A DNA stretch of 64,000 nt, taken from contig NW_023504022.1 in NCBI RefSeq assembly GCF_014529535.1, positions 4,701,132 through 4,765,131 of the forward strand, given 5' to 3'. Positions 11,513 to 25,600 of this stretch are shown one piece after another; position 1 is the first letter of the stretch; each line of letters opens with the position of its first letter. Under the pieces are notes generated by a model, which worked only from the letters and a program-made list of their open reading frames with translations, was not told the origin of the DNA and did not search any database. The position numbers and the translations under genes are program-made. The DNA is from Bradysia coprophila (Eukaryota; Arthropoda; Insecta; Diptera; Sciaridae).

Positions 11513-13535
11513 TTTGTCAGTCGTCGTGTGGTTCTCGAATAGCAAACATCTCTTCTCCAAAAATTACGCTTGGTAGTCAATAATAATCTTGGTAGTCAGC
11601 TACCAACTACCAAATTTTCGAATTGCAATGTTAACTGTGAGCTATCGGTTATCAGATAACAGATAATTATTATTTGCCTGGTGTTGATTTGCTCATAGTG
11701 GCTGTGGCCTTGCAATTTGGAATATCAATCCAGCTACCAAAACTACCAACTTCCAAAACTACCGACTACCAAAAATACCAACTACCGACTGAGAGCTACC
11801 AAAACTACCAAATTTGTGGAACAGACAGACAGACAAAGCGGCCATAATAGGGTATTTTTTCTAGAAGAAAAAAGACCTAAAAATTCTTACAAATGCAATC
11901 TTAACTATTATAACTCTATGGTCTCAACGTGTTGTTAGAGCAAAAGTGTCCATGAACGTCACACATGGAGATTAATACAGTGCCGACACTTTCAAATAAT
12001 CATTTTGGTGCGCTATCTACACCTCAAATTGTGAACATCCATTTACCTCCGAAAACTAATAACTCCGACAACTTTTTCAGTAAAAAACATTGTGTATGGT
12101 AAAGCACCAACACATCGATAGCTGCGAGTACATATCATCATCAAATACATTCACATAATTGGTTTTTTTTGTCAAAAATAATGTTGCCTAAACCATCCAA
12201 ATGCTGAACATCGGCATTCGCAATAGTTTTTTGTAATATAAACTCTACGCAGAGGACATAGAGAGAGTGCCGGAAAATATTGTAAAAGGTGAACCATTTC
12301 TTCTGGGTGAATTGGAAAGAATTGAATTAAATTCAATTCTGATCATTAAAATTTCGGAATCAAAATGAGTTCCTTACTGAACCGATAATTCGATAAACAC
12401 CGTGAACTATTACAGTGTGTTACCCAGCGGGTATGAAATGTTACAAAACAGACACGATGACACATCATACGAAGAAAAAGAACACATAAAAAAACCGAGT
12501 AAAATATCGATATGAAATGGCATGGGAAGAAATGAAATGGAAAACAACAACCAAGCTGTGGTGAAGAGTACCAAACAGGCTTTAGTTCGCTTTTCTATAT
12601 AGTCAAAGTCATATTAGATACACACACGGGGAAATAAAAAAAATAATGAAGAGAGAATGAAAAAAATTGTTAAAAATCTAAAACGTTAGAACGAAATCCA
12701 TTGAATCTCGGTCGGAAAAGTGGAAAATTGAAGTTGGAAAATTGATTTTATTGTGTGAATCTTGTCGAATATTCGGTTTGTGTTTGTCGATTTTCGCTGC
12801 ATTGACGGGAAATGGCAGAATGTTTAGTGTTTTGTTTTCCCGAAGAAAAAAACCAAAATTATTAGTTCGTGTAGATTGGGTTGATTTTGTTTATTAAAAG
12901 GAATCATTCATACGGTCGTTTACGTACACGTACATGATATTTTTATATTAATTTCGTACGTATACGTAGAATATGTTCGATCGTTTAATCGTAGAAATGT
13001 GAAAGAATGAAAATAAACAATTCTCCCATCGAATTGAATGGGTTTTTTTTTCTTCTCGAACCGAAGAAAACATCACCGGTATTTGGTGCTTCTTTTTTTA
13101 TCATCATTTTGCCTTTCCATTCTAAAAAAAGAGTTCTGATCACACAATTAAAACAATTTGGTTCATTCGAACGACCGACTTCAGTTTTTTTTTGTGTTCT
13201 TTTAATACTTTTAAATGCAAATCAATTATTTCTTGCTTCGCGTTTTGTTAGGTAATATGGTCTTCGTGTAGAGTTGCAAAAGAGAGTGAGAGAATAAAAA
13301 AAAAATTAAATTTTTGTTGGATGTGCTAAGATTTTCGTATACACAAAAAAAAATCATCTAAAGTTCTGCGTGCCGTTTTATTGTGAGACAAATTGTAAGA
13401 TAATCAGAGAAAAAAAAATCACGAAAATTTTTTTCAAAGTTAAATTCAAAGTGACGATCAAGTAAAATCAGTGAACACCTTGACCAGGAGACTGCCACTC
13501 CATACATAGCGAATAAAAATTTTTATGTTTTAACT
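11513..13535. other. Region upstream of the ankyrin start codon
   Basis: No gene is seen. 11560-11830 is full of CTACCAA words, 12309-12392 is the dispersed repeat shared with 8482-8572, and 12900-12975 is rich in CGTACG. The 5' UTR of the ankyrin transcript should lie at the end of this stretch, directly before 13536 or after an unseen intron. I cannot identify a core promoter. Confidence 0.4.
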
Positions 13536-13661
13536 ATGGCATTGGGTGAAACACAAAATGGAACAGTTTCAATGAAACAGACGGATAAAGTATCGGCACC
13601 AGCAGCGGTTATAAATGGAAGCAGTAACATTGCTGAAAAGAATCAAAAACTGGCGAAACAG
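13536..13661 (+). other. Ank2: Ankyrin first coding exon
   Basis: 42 codons from ATG to CAG, then GTAATG. The peptide is polar and unstructured ([12 protein letters not shown]..., ending KNQKLAKQ). It ends in phase 0, as required by the next exon 13.4 kb away. No other in-phase ATG exon closer to 27050 is evident, but an alternative 5' exon cannot be excluded. Confidence 0.75.
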
Positions 13662-16600
13662 GTAATGACATCATCGGGATAAATATTTAGCTTTTTTTTT
13701 TCGCTTGATGGTCGAGCATTCAAAGAAGATATGGAAAAATCGAACATTTAAATGATCGAAAAACAGATTTCCGTCTGATTCAATCAATTTATTGGATATT
13801 ATGGTGTACGATGTTTGTTGTTCTGTTGCAATTTCGCTGCGTACCTCACAGTCAGTTCCTCTACAGTCTTACCAGCAAAAAACGACGTGTTCGATGACAG
13901 AAAAATTATGTTGAGAAGTGAAATTTGACAGTCAATTTTGACCTATGTGCGACTGTGTGGCTTGTGAATAAATCATTCAAAACTGTAATATGGTTCGCAC
14001 ACGAATAATGAGATTGCTATTTTCCTGAATGAAATTTCGTGTTTTTTGTTCATTCGAATTTCTTTCAATTCGTCTTAATGTAACAGAAAGTTGTGTGTTT
14101 ATGCAATGAAAGTAGATTTGCTTAGGACTATATTATGACAATGGACGGTCGTCATAAAAATGTTTAATTTCCATAAATCCCCGTGGTCTTGTGCCGTACA
14201 CAATACTTTTGCGTATTACGATATTCGCGCGGTATATTATAACAGATAGCTCCCTTGACGTTGTTGTGAGCAATGTTAGCAATTGTTTTATTTTTGGTCA
14301 TGAACTGAGTGTGTATACTAGGACAAATCGATCGTATAATATTGTTCAGTCACATTTCGAGCAACAGTTCGTTCCTGACAGTCGAACAATTGTTGGTTCA
14401 CGAAACACGATTTTTAGCCCCGTACGAAGTACGAAGGGGCTTATAGGATTACGATGCCGTGTGTAATTGATGGAATTCGAAGCAGACGGTAAGGGCAAAG
14501 TGTTTGCCTATGTTCATAGATGACGAATCCGCAATACAAATTTGGGCCGTCTGTCTGTCACGTCGATATCTTGAGTAAATCAAATCCGATTTCAAATTTT
14601 TTTTTCCCTGAAAGATAGTCAAAATAGTGAGGCTAAGTTCGAAGATGGGCATATTCGGGTCGGCCCTTCGTGAGTTAGGGCCACCTAAGTGATTTAAGGT
14701 CTTTTGGTGATATTTATGGCAAAATAAACGATGGAAATGTAAATGACACGGCAAATGATAGGTATTGTCAATACCAATCCAGGAAAAAAAAGTTTTTTAA
14801 AATCGGGTGAGTGGACCGTGAGTTAGGGCCTTAGAAGTGAAAAGCTACTAGGGCCCTGTGTGTATTTTACATAGAACTCAAGTAAATTTCATTCGTTTTT
14901 CGTAATTTTTGTGTCATTTGGAAGATAATCGAACACCGAATAGAATGTTGTTGAAAAAAAAATTAAATTTGGGTCCTTGGACTAAGGCCGCTACTAGGGC
15001 CCTATGTGTATTTTACATATAACTCGAGCAAATTTCATCCGTTTTCCGTATTTTTTGTTTCATTTGGAAGGTAATCAAAGGCCGAATAGAATGTTGTTGA
15101 AAAAAAAAATTAAATTTGGGTCCTCGGACTAAGGCCGCCCTATGTGTATTTTACATATAACTCGAGCAAATTTCATCCGTTTTCCGTATTTTTTGTTTCA
15201 TTTGGAAGGTAATCAAAGGCCGAATAGAATGTTGTTGAAAAAAAAAATTAAATTTGGGTCCTCGGACTAAGGCCGCTACTAGGGCCCTATGTGTATTTTA
15301 CATATAACTCGAGCAAATTTCATCCGTTTTCCGTATTTTTTGTTTCATTTGGAAGGTAATCAAAGGCCGAATAGAATGTTGTTGAAAAAAAAAATTAAAT
15401 TTGGGTCCTCGGACTAAGGCCGCCCTATGTGTATTTTACATATAACTCGAGCAAATTTCATCCGTTTTCCGTATTTTTTGTTTCATTTGGAAGGTAATCA
15501 AAGGCCGAATAGAATGTTGTTGAAAAAAAAAATTAAATTTGGGTCCTCGGACTAAGGCCGCTACTAGGGCCCTATGTGTATTTTACATATAACTCGAGCA
15601 AATTTCATCCGTTTTCCGTATTTTTTGTTTCATTTGGAAGGTAATCAAAGGCCGAATAGAATGTTGTTGAAAAAAAAAATTAAATTTGGGTCCTCGGACT
15701 AAGGCCGCCCTATGTGTATTTTACATATAACTCGAGCAAATTTCATCCGTTTTCCGTATTTTTTGTTTCATTTGGAAGGTAATCAAAGGCCGAATAGAAT
15801 GTAGTTGAAAAAAAATTAAAATTTGGGTCCTCGGACGGGTGCAATAGGTCTACGGTCAAAGTAGGGTGACAGACGCACTAGGGTCACGTACGCAATAGAT
15901 ATACGGGTTTGTACGGGGCTCAGTCGCAGCAAACGCTCCGACTGTTCTGATGGCTCGTTTTTTTCGCTTAATGCGTGAAACTATCGACGACAACGAAACT
16001 TCCCCGTCTAGTCAAAGGCAATTTCCATTTTATACGAATTTTCGTTAACCTAGAAAACACCAAAAGCACCAAACACTTAAAATGTTCCACAAATAAGCCG
16101 TTGTTTTGTCGTCGCTATATTTTTGTAAGAAAAGAAAAATAATTCCGAAAGAATGACTCAAACCGAAATACAATTTTCACATCGTCTGCAAGTGCGATGT
16201 GAACATTGTATAGTAGAGAAAAGAAATGGCTTTTTCAGTTTTAATTGCCAACAAACAATTTCATTCTGTCGGCAAAAAAATCTACTAAAAACGACTTTCA
16301 TAACGATCTGCGTCGATGTAATGGTAGAAAAGTAGTTCATTTGGTACTTAATCAGGGTCAAACACTTGATATGCGATAATGTATCAAACTCTCTACGAAT
16401 ATTTATAATTTGTTTTGTTGCTATACTATAAAATACTCCACTCCATTCATATCATCCAATAATTATTGTTGTTATATTCTGCGAGATGATGTAAGTCTCT
16501 GCATATATTATATACAATCATATGTTGATGTGTTATGTGTGGATGGGAGGTTAAATTTTTCATTTTCATTTATGTATATAATTGACAAAACAACAACACG

Positions 16601-19600
16601 AATATCAAACGAATTGGGTGGAACGAGAGATGCTCGTTGCGTGTGCAACACTTAATGCAACAGCAACTTTTTCGTATATTCTTCTGGTTGATATTCTTTC
16701 GAAATGTACACATATTATTGGCTCGAAATTAATGATAACGTGGGAGTCCTCGTTTTGTGAACACAAAAAAGAATTTATTTGCCGTAAGCGAAGCAATGGT
16801 TTACGAATTAAAAAAGTGTTGGAAATGAAAAGGTGACATAATTTCAGTGATAAGTTTAATAATAGCTGATCCAACCTGGCCATTGCAATACCAGTTCAAC
16901 AAGCGCATGTATTGTCATAGTCAGTGTCGCTATTATTGTACATGTCTTACTGTCTCTCAGTAGGACGACGAAGTTTGGAATCGATAACGTCGTCATATTT
17001 TCAAAGACAATTTTACAAATTCATTGCGGGTATACTTTGCCCAAAAAGTCGTCGACCTCACTTTCCTTAACAAACCCAACGTGTTTCACATTCACTCTAT
17101 CGTGTCATGCATTCATGTGAATTTCCATGCAAGTTTGAAGCGACAAAAAAGTTAAAAAATTTATTCTGGCCAGCTAGAGAGGAAATCTTCAAATTAAGGT
17201 TCTGAATTTTAACCTAACCTGAGTTAACCTGAAATCTGTTGCGATCTAAAAAAAAGATAACCTGACTTAACCACTTGTCAGTGACTGGGCAGGTTTCAAG
17301 TTTAAGGATTTTTTATGTCAATTTTTTTTCCATTTTCCAATTCCAATTAAAATTTACCTATAAAATCAGGTCAGGTCACGTTCTGGTAATTTTAACGAGC
17401 AATCTGAACATGACCTGAAATGGGTAGATAAGATCAAAATCGACCAGTTCCAAGTCTGACTTCAAATTTAATGGAATTTTAGCGACAGCCTACGCACTGA
17501 CCATTGATTCACTAGACTTGTACATGCAACAGGGTGTGACTGGCCACTTGTGGTTAGTTGTATTCTTGCCACTGTAGTCATGGCCTGATGGTTGGCAAAA
17601 ATAATTCTTCAAAACTTTTGAGGAATTATGAAATTGCATTGTACTGTCGTTGTCTCTCAGATCGATACGGTGGCAGAAACCATTTCGCTAACTGACCATT
17701 TCGTTTTATATGACCCTATACTTTCGTGCAAAACTAAATCATCGACAATTCTTCTTCTGGATCAAGCATGACTTGTTCGGTGTCTTTTTGAAGGTTAGAT
17801 TTTAGGGTAAAACGTGAGTGAAACATTGCTTTTATATAAGCCGATAAGGTGAATAAGCGATCAAAGTTCGCCGAGTGTTGCGAAAGATGTGACCTTTCCG
17901 CGAATTCAACATAAAAGATCGAATTCAAAATTATTCTGACTCCATTACAGTGGGTACATCAACCTCGTCTAGAACCACCATTAACAGGCTGTATCTGCCA
18001 CTTCATCAAGGATATACCATCTTTGGAAGATGGTGAAATTACTATTTTTAACTGTTATTTTTCTAACTAAATTAAGTCCTCACTCTTCAACCATCTACAA
18101 CACCAAGCTGACGCTAGTGCCGAACTCTCAAAAGCGGCTCGTTAAAACCTGTTGATTTGAAGAGTACGCATGTTCGTTAAGTGAACTGTCAGAAAAACGA
18201 AAAAGGGGCGTTTGAAAGTTTCTTGAAACTTTTTACCGACCCACCATAATATGGTTCGACATATGCTAGATTTATCCAATCCGGTTTTACGGCACCCACC
18301 CCTTAATAATCACGCTCTCCTCTTTCAAGATGACAGGACTTTTGACTTAAATATAACATGGAAACTAGAAAAGAAGAAAGGCTCGGAATCGTTCAAATTC
18401 ATGGAAAACTAACTCACCTCGATAATAGTCTGAAGATACCAAGCTTTGAGGTTAGAGTCCCTCTACCAGCTAACATAGCTCTACGTTTCGACTCAGTAAA
18501 CAGGGTCAACTCAATCAAATTCAGACTGAATCAATCAAGAAATAATGTTTTAAAAAAGCGAATGTCTCTTCCATTATGATGTGGAAAACGTTTATTAATT
18601 TCAATACACTTAAAAGTATTCAACTCAAATGATCTTTTCTGAAATATTCTTGACATTCCGCTGACAACGTAATTATGGCACTTGAAAACTACATAAAACT
18701 ATCTATGGCTATAACTTCCAGAATCTTTAATGCTCACACAGAGTAGACATGGTGAAATATTCTACAGCTATACGCGTAAGTACCACGGTGCTAGAGCGTT
18801 TCCGTTTAGAATCGGGCACGTTTAAATATCAATTTAACGGAGCACAACTATGTGCGATATTGATAACATACTTTAAAATCAGCGTACTCATACGAACACG
18901 AATGTAGAATGAATTTGGGTAATAAAGTCATTTCAGATGTTACACTAAATGTTTTCGGACGTGGAGGATGATAAAAAAAACAACATTGAAATAAATTGGC
19001 ACTGATTTAATAAACCATTTAACGGCATTTCATTGATGTCTAATCTGTCTAATACAAATAATAGAAAATGAATGGGTACTCTGCAGTGCTAAGTCAACAT
19101 TCGGTTTGTTTATGTAGAACTACCTATAAATTGGAAAACATAACAAGAAAAAAGTATAAATTGCGCTGAATCAGAGAGGAAAAAATAATAATTGGCAAGC
19201 ATAAGAACCGTGTAAACTTTGTATAAATGTCTCGCAACTGACTCGTTTTCTCGTGAATTGTATAAGCTCAAAGATAAACATTGCAAATTAACGTGATTTG
19301 AATTAGATTTTACTTAACTCTTCGATTTAATGGTTTAGTCAATGGAAACCTCCAAGGAAGTTTTCGTTGACGGAGCATTTTCAATTCAATATTTAATTAT
19401 GAATTGTCTATATCGGTCATTGTTTCTTAAAAAATCTTAAGAGCAATGGACCCTTTGCAAATTTGTAGCCTACATTTAGGCGGAACAATTTACGTTTTTG
19501 ATGATTTCTCCAAGTAGGATAAGTTGTCACCCACAAATCAATTTTTCCTTTAGAAGCAACACATTTTGGTGTGCTTTAATGGTTTTAATTTTTCAAAAAA

Positions 19601-22600
19601 AAGGTTTTTGGTTCAGAGAAAACGAATATTTTTCTGCCTAAATTTCGTAGCAGCTTTCACAACAGTCCGTGCTTCCATCAGCCGATGGCAATTAATTTGA
19701 AAAACTTTTAACACTTGTTCGTGAGAAAAGTTTTTGCTGTCTTGTGTAAGAGGCTAGCGGAAGCAACTGAAGATGGTCAGTCCACTCTGACCTAGGACCG
19801 CCGCTAGTTCTCGAGGTCGAAACAGCTTTTCTTCTTCTTCTTGTTTTTGTCACTTTACGTGATGCTTGGGCAAGGGAAGAGCTATAGCTCTGTTTGTTCG
19901 TCTCGAGTGTGTTTCTTTGATAAGCCTAATGGCACATCGTTTGTTTCTAGCTCAGCCCATCGTACCTTCCGACATTCTTTGTCTGTTTGTGCTGTTTTTT
20001 CGATTAAACCGTTGGTTTTAGAGATCGAGAATTACGTATGTACGAATAGTCCGTTGCCAAAGCTGCAACGTTAAAAAGATCGTTTGTGAATTAAATTTGT
20101 AGCCTACATTTATGCTAAATGTAGGCTACAAATTTTCAAAGGGTCCATTGCTCTCAAACATACCGTAGCCGTTCAAAAGGCTGACATTTGATTGCTTCTT
20201 TTTCGTGCTAACACTTCTCTGAATGAAACAGAAGTTAAATTTTATCCAAATTTTGTTATCATTGACCTTTTACAAATAATTTTAGAGAACGGGATACCTC
20301 ACTGGTGACGTACTTGTCTTCCATCAAAGTGATTCGGGTTCGATTCCCGTGTGATTCACATGGAACTCTTCTAGCCATTATATCGCATTGGTAACGTCCT
20401 AACGTTCCCTCAAGCTTCATAATTTGGGTAGCTGAAGTGTGTTTGGTGGCTGTAACGATGTACGCACTGAATGACTTGTATGACGTAAATCAAATACGAT
20501 GAATTTGTGTTCATCTAGCCTACATTCAGGCAAGATATCAATTATCACCTAGATTAGATTAGATTAAGTGGGTGGAGATAATGGGAGACCCAAAATTTCC
20601 TGCACCTTGGCCGCCAATGGGCATGTTGTGCGTGAATTATCACCTAACCCTCAGAGAGTATTTGTATACTTTGAGGCGTGGTTGGAAGTCGCGTTAAGCC
20701 AGTCCAGAATGTATTTGTTAGTGAAGTCTCTTAACAAATAAAATCAAATGGCAAGCGTATCGCTTCGTTTGTTCGAAGTGAGGCATGTGGTGATACGCAT
20801 GCTTTTGATAGAAAATCTTTTACTTCATATCATCTGCTATCTTAAGAGAACAATTGTCACTTGCTTATATCTATCACTATTATTAGGTGTCGCTGTGTAG
20901 ATAACAGATGAGCAACCGTTTCAGTCTTCTGATTATTATAATGAACGTCTTTATCATGATGACGAGCAAAATATTGCGTAATCTTTTCCAAATTACTTTA
21001 TGACGGTAAACGGGTAGCACTCAGTCATTTCCATAAATTCAAATAAATGTAAAGAACAACGGCAACGGAAGCATAAATAAACAAAAATGTTGTCCAAGTG
21101 GGTAAAAGTAAAATTATTTTTTTTGGCGGTGGATATGGGTACAGTATGTAAAATTAGTCAGAAATAATGTCGTCACAGTGTTGTAGTTTTATGAAAATTG
21201 TGAATACTATCAGCGACCATCCATAAAGCGCGTTACGCTTCAGAGAGATCTGATGGCGAACCGTTTTTTTTTTAACATTTCCAAGCTGAATTGGAGTGGT
21301 AGAGAATATTTGACTATTCCATTGTACGATGCAACAAAGTAAGTGCAATACAGGGTACTATCAAGGAAATTAACATTTCGATAGTTTGCATTGTACAATC
21401 TGTCGATAAATGAGATTAGTTCTAAAACTCTTAAAAACGACGTGCAATACGACTGTCTTATTCCTTCTTCTCAATGTACGAAAAGCATAAATCTCCGTTG
21501 ATTAAAAGATAACTCAACCGCAAATTATCATCAGCGATAATCAACGGCAATAATGAGATTTCTGCACAAGTTCGCTTCGTTATATACCTACACAATCATC
21601 AAGGTTATTCTTCGCGTTTTTTTTTTCTTTCGAGGAAACAATGTGCGTATGGTGTGTGTAGATTCCGATGTACAGTGTGTGTTTATAATTATATTTTTGT
21701 AAATACCGATTATCATACAAAGTATGGACGGCTCATGTGTGTTATACCGAACAAATTTAAAAGATATTTTCATATCAAAACAGATGTTTGATTTGAATAA
21801 AAAAAAAATTCTTCTCTTTATTCCGTTGGGTAGGTTATGTGCTGAAATTTTTATTTTTGATATAATTCAATACACGCTGGATTGAGATAGGTATACGCAT
21901 TCATTTTGAGCGTTTTATTGAAATGGTTTTTTGGTATTGAAACCAACACTGAACTGTTTCAACGAAAATATTTCGTCAGCGAGACTGTACTAGAGCCGAG
22001 AAATGTGTATGGAATATTTAGCGAGAATGTCGGATGGTAACTGTTGTGCTATTTTAATGAACGGACAAAAATTCTACAAGCAAATTAGAATTTGAGTATT
22101 GGAGAAATAAATTGAACGTTTGCATTGCATGTGTGGTGTGTATATGTACGTTTCTAGTCTCTATAAATATTGGAACCGAAACACTCAATGTCGATTGGAA
22201 CATATTTTGTTTGTTATTGCTGTAGTAAATGTGATGATGTTAACAGAATAACTCTCTGATCTTCAATTGTGGGCCGATTTAATGTCTTACCGGATATATG
22301 GGATATGGGATGATTGTAATAATAAATTAATATCAAGTCCCGGTCACTAAATGGTTCGAAATCGTGTAAGAATAACCATTAGAGATACAGTCGATTCTGA
22401 TAAATCTTTACAATATTGTTAAGCATCTGTTACAGACGGCAATGGTAGAAATTATAGTTGACCTAAGATTAATGTTGTGTTATAGTATAGGGAAGTTTAT
22501 GTTACAACTTGACCACTGCGCCGGCCGGTCGATGAATAAGTCGAAGAAAACTCAACCTTGAGCTTAGATTCATTTTTTAGTTGTTTGAAAACAAGTTGAA

Positions 22601-25600
22601 TGCTCTACTTGTGTGTAATAAATGAGTCGTAGACAATAGCTACAATCAATTTAGCGGGACGAAAGTTCCTATTTTTGTCACAGAGTATGAATATTGGTTA
22701 TTTGTTTACCAAGGGGAGAAAATAGGAAATTCCAATAATAACGAAAATTTCTTATTTCTCCCCGAGATGAACACATAATTTTTGATCCGTGCGTGTCTAT
22801 TGGAGGCTAACTAATTCCTGGAGAATTTGTGGTATTGAAATAAAGTTCTTATCGGTGTAACGACTATTTCGTTGAACTGTTTTATTCGGAATGAAGAATG
22901 TTTTATATTACAAAATTCAGTTAGGTTACTTGATCCTATGATCGACTACTATAATTTAGAACGAATGCCAAAATGGTAACTCTTAGTCTTTGACTCCAAC
23001 ACACCCCCTCAAAGATTAAGATATTTTAAAGTCATCAAATCCACGAAGTTTAATCGCTTTCGTCAACTTGGTGTACTTCAAACAGTTTGAACATTTTGTT
23101 CCTCCCCATCCATCATCTACGTAATCGGCTTTCTCGTTTGATTGCAGATTGTAACGCATGGGTCCAGGTTTCTTTGCTTTGGATCGTCTGATTGGAATGC
23201 CTTTTTTGAACTCAGTGTTTGTTGTCTGTTTGCATTTCTCAGCTATCATTGCATGTTTCGTTTTGTTTGAATGACCAGCAGGAATCCCAAATTTCGATTG
23301 ATTAGCCGGATTAAGATCAACTGATTTCACGATGTTCAATTTGTAAAGATCGTGTCTTTGAATGGATCCCGATGCAATGACTTCACCATCATCTTCGTGT
23401 ATGAAGCATTTATCGTCTTCAAAATAGACTTTGAAACCAAGTTTTGTCAATTTTTCATCAAAATTAGCTGTATTCGACCGTCGCCATTGATACATTCCAA
23501 GAATCCGTTCCCTACACCTGACGATAAGGTTACTCTTCCATCTGGCAATTCGACCGGATACTTCTTTTCCATGTTCATGTTGGTGAAAAATTTCGGATTG
23601 TTACTTATGTGACTTGTAGTTCCTGAGTCGATGAACCACTCATCTGAATTTCGCACACGCTCTGTAGGTTCTAGTTTACTTGTTTTCACCATAAAGCATT
23701 TGTATTTGAGTTTTGTTTCTTCATTATCAGATTCATCCGAGCTGTTCACAACAACTTTCTTTGCTTGTTGTTTCGCCTTCGATTGTTCCAAATGATCCTC
23801 CGATTTCTCCATTTTGTCCTTCGATTTTTCAAAATAATCGCTTCGTAATTGTTTGAAGTGATAGCAATCACGTAGGATGTGTCCTGACTTGTCGCAGAAA
23901 TGGCAAGTGAATTCTACTTTTCCTTTTGTAATTTTCAACGCACTTTCCATTTGACTCGATGATAATGAATTCGCTTCATTACCGTTACTTCGCTTATACT
24001 CGTTGATGAGCTTCCCTTTCACCATTTCGAGAGTCAAATCGGCTTCGTTGCGGCTTTCCAGTGCAGTTATCAATGTGTTGTAGCTGTCCGGTAGACTACA
24101 TAGTAATAACGCCACCACTAAATGATCGGCCAATTTTTCGCCCAATGCTTCCAATTGATTTACCAGATCCAACATTGTGTTTACATGTTCCTCCATATTA
24201 CCACTAGTTGACATTTGCATTCGACATAACCGCTTCAATAGAAAGATTTTGTTTGTCAATGTCGATTTTTCATGATATGCTTTCAGAGCGTTCCAAGCTC
24301 CAGCAGCAGTTGCCTCTTTTCGGATATGACATAATTGATTGTCTTCCACCATCAAACCGATTCTCGCTCTAGCTTTCCCATCCCGTTTTAACCAATCGGC
24401 GTTTGGATTAGCTGGTCGCGCTTCGGAGATTATATCCCATAAATCTTTATCGATTAACAACAATTCCATTTTAAATTTCCATGTTTGGTAGTTACTTCCA
24501 ACTTCGAAAATTGTAGCTTTTCCATTTTTGATTCGAATAATTTTCCGATGAAAAATCTTTATTCACGATTCACAATTCAGCGATCCTGGGCCCATAACCT
24601 ATTGGAGGCTAACTAATTCCTGGAGAATTTGTGGTATTGAAATAAAGTTCTTATCGGTGTAAGGACTATTTCGTTGAACTGTTTTATTCGGAATGAAGAA
24701 TGTTTTATATTACTAAATTCAGTTAGGTTACTTGATCCTATGATCGACTACTATAATTTAGAACGAATGCCAAAATGGTAACTCTTAGTCTTTGACTCCA
24801 ACAGGTTCACCATCCCAAACCAAAACAAAGTGACAGCTGCGAAGAGATATTAACTCTTGTTCACCCCATGGAGAAACAAGAAATGAGAAAATATAGATTT
24901 TCTTGACTGAACTGTCATCAGAGAAAGAGATAGAGAGAGAGTGTGTGTTAACAAAACGCCATCTGTTCTGCATTTGAGTGGAGAAAATAAAGTTATTCAC
25001 ACCTCACGGAAGAAAAGTTTTCTTTTAGAACGTAGGCGAGAAAATAGTTATTTTCTCACCTCAGTTCAAACTTCGGTAGAATTGGTTGTGTTGACCTCGC
25101 AAAAAAAGTAAGAAATTTCATTTTCTCGTAGGATGTGCGACTCTCACGACGCTCTGGCCTCAAACAACACCAAATAACTACTGTTCAACGATTGAAAAAA
25201 CTGACAATTGCATTTCGAGGGTGCCAGAGCGTAGCGAGGGCCACAAATCACCCAAGAAAATTGTGTTTTCGAACGTAGTAGGGATGTAATTTCATTCATT
25301 CATTCATTCCAAACTGCTTTTAATCGATACTTATTTTGACTCTTCCAAAAACAAGAAATTGCTGCTGTCGATGCCTAAAATCTACTGTGAAGAAGTAGTC
25401 CATCCTAAACATATATGACGATCAATCACATCGAGTCTAGCACTCCGAAAATTGTTCTTTTGTCAGTAAAAGTTCTCTTCGGCCGTTGCTTCCTTTGGAT
25501 CGTTAGAACGTTGGCTTTACGAAAATTTCATTCAGCTTCGGATCGGGCTTTCAGTAAAACACTTTGAACAACAGACGTAAAAGATTTTATGATTACACCG

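Larger units (their letters stand above)
22798..24803 (-). mobile_element. Ty1/copia LTR retrotransposon, gag-protease only
   Basis: Two 204-bp LTRs (22798-23001 and 24600-24803) flank about 1.6 kb. On the minus strand the LTR starts TGTTGGAGTC. Immediately inside is GGTTATGGGCCCAGG, the copia primer-binding site for an internal part of initiator Met-tRNA. A G-rich polypurine tract (TTTGAGGGGGTG) precedes the other LTR. The interior encodes gag with a zinc knuckle and the start of protease. Integrase, reverse transcriptase and RNase H are absent, so it would depend on another element's enzymes. The LTRs differ at about two positions, implying a recent insertion. Flanking 5-mers (GTGTC and GGTTC) do not match, so no target duplication is preserved. 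Confidence 0.9.

Noticed and set aside
10970..15960. Calling the hairpin-ended elements Helitrons
   Set aside because: Terminal hairpins fit loosely, but the TC start, CTRR end and A|T insertion site are not seen, and no Rep/helicase sequence is present.
20283..20360. A functional tRNA gene
   Set aside because: The A and B boxes are present, but I could not form a complete cloverleaf with a matched acceptor stem, and a SINE body follows.
22793..24808. 5-bp target duplication around the copia element
   Set aside because: The flanks are GTGTC and GGTTC, which do not match.
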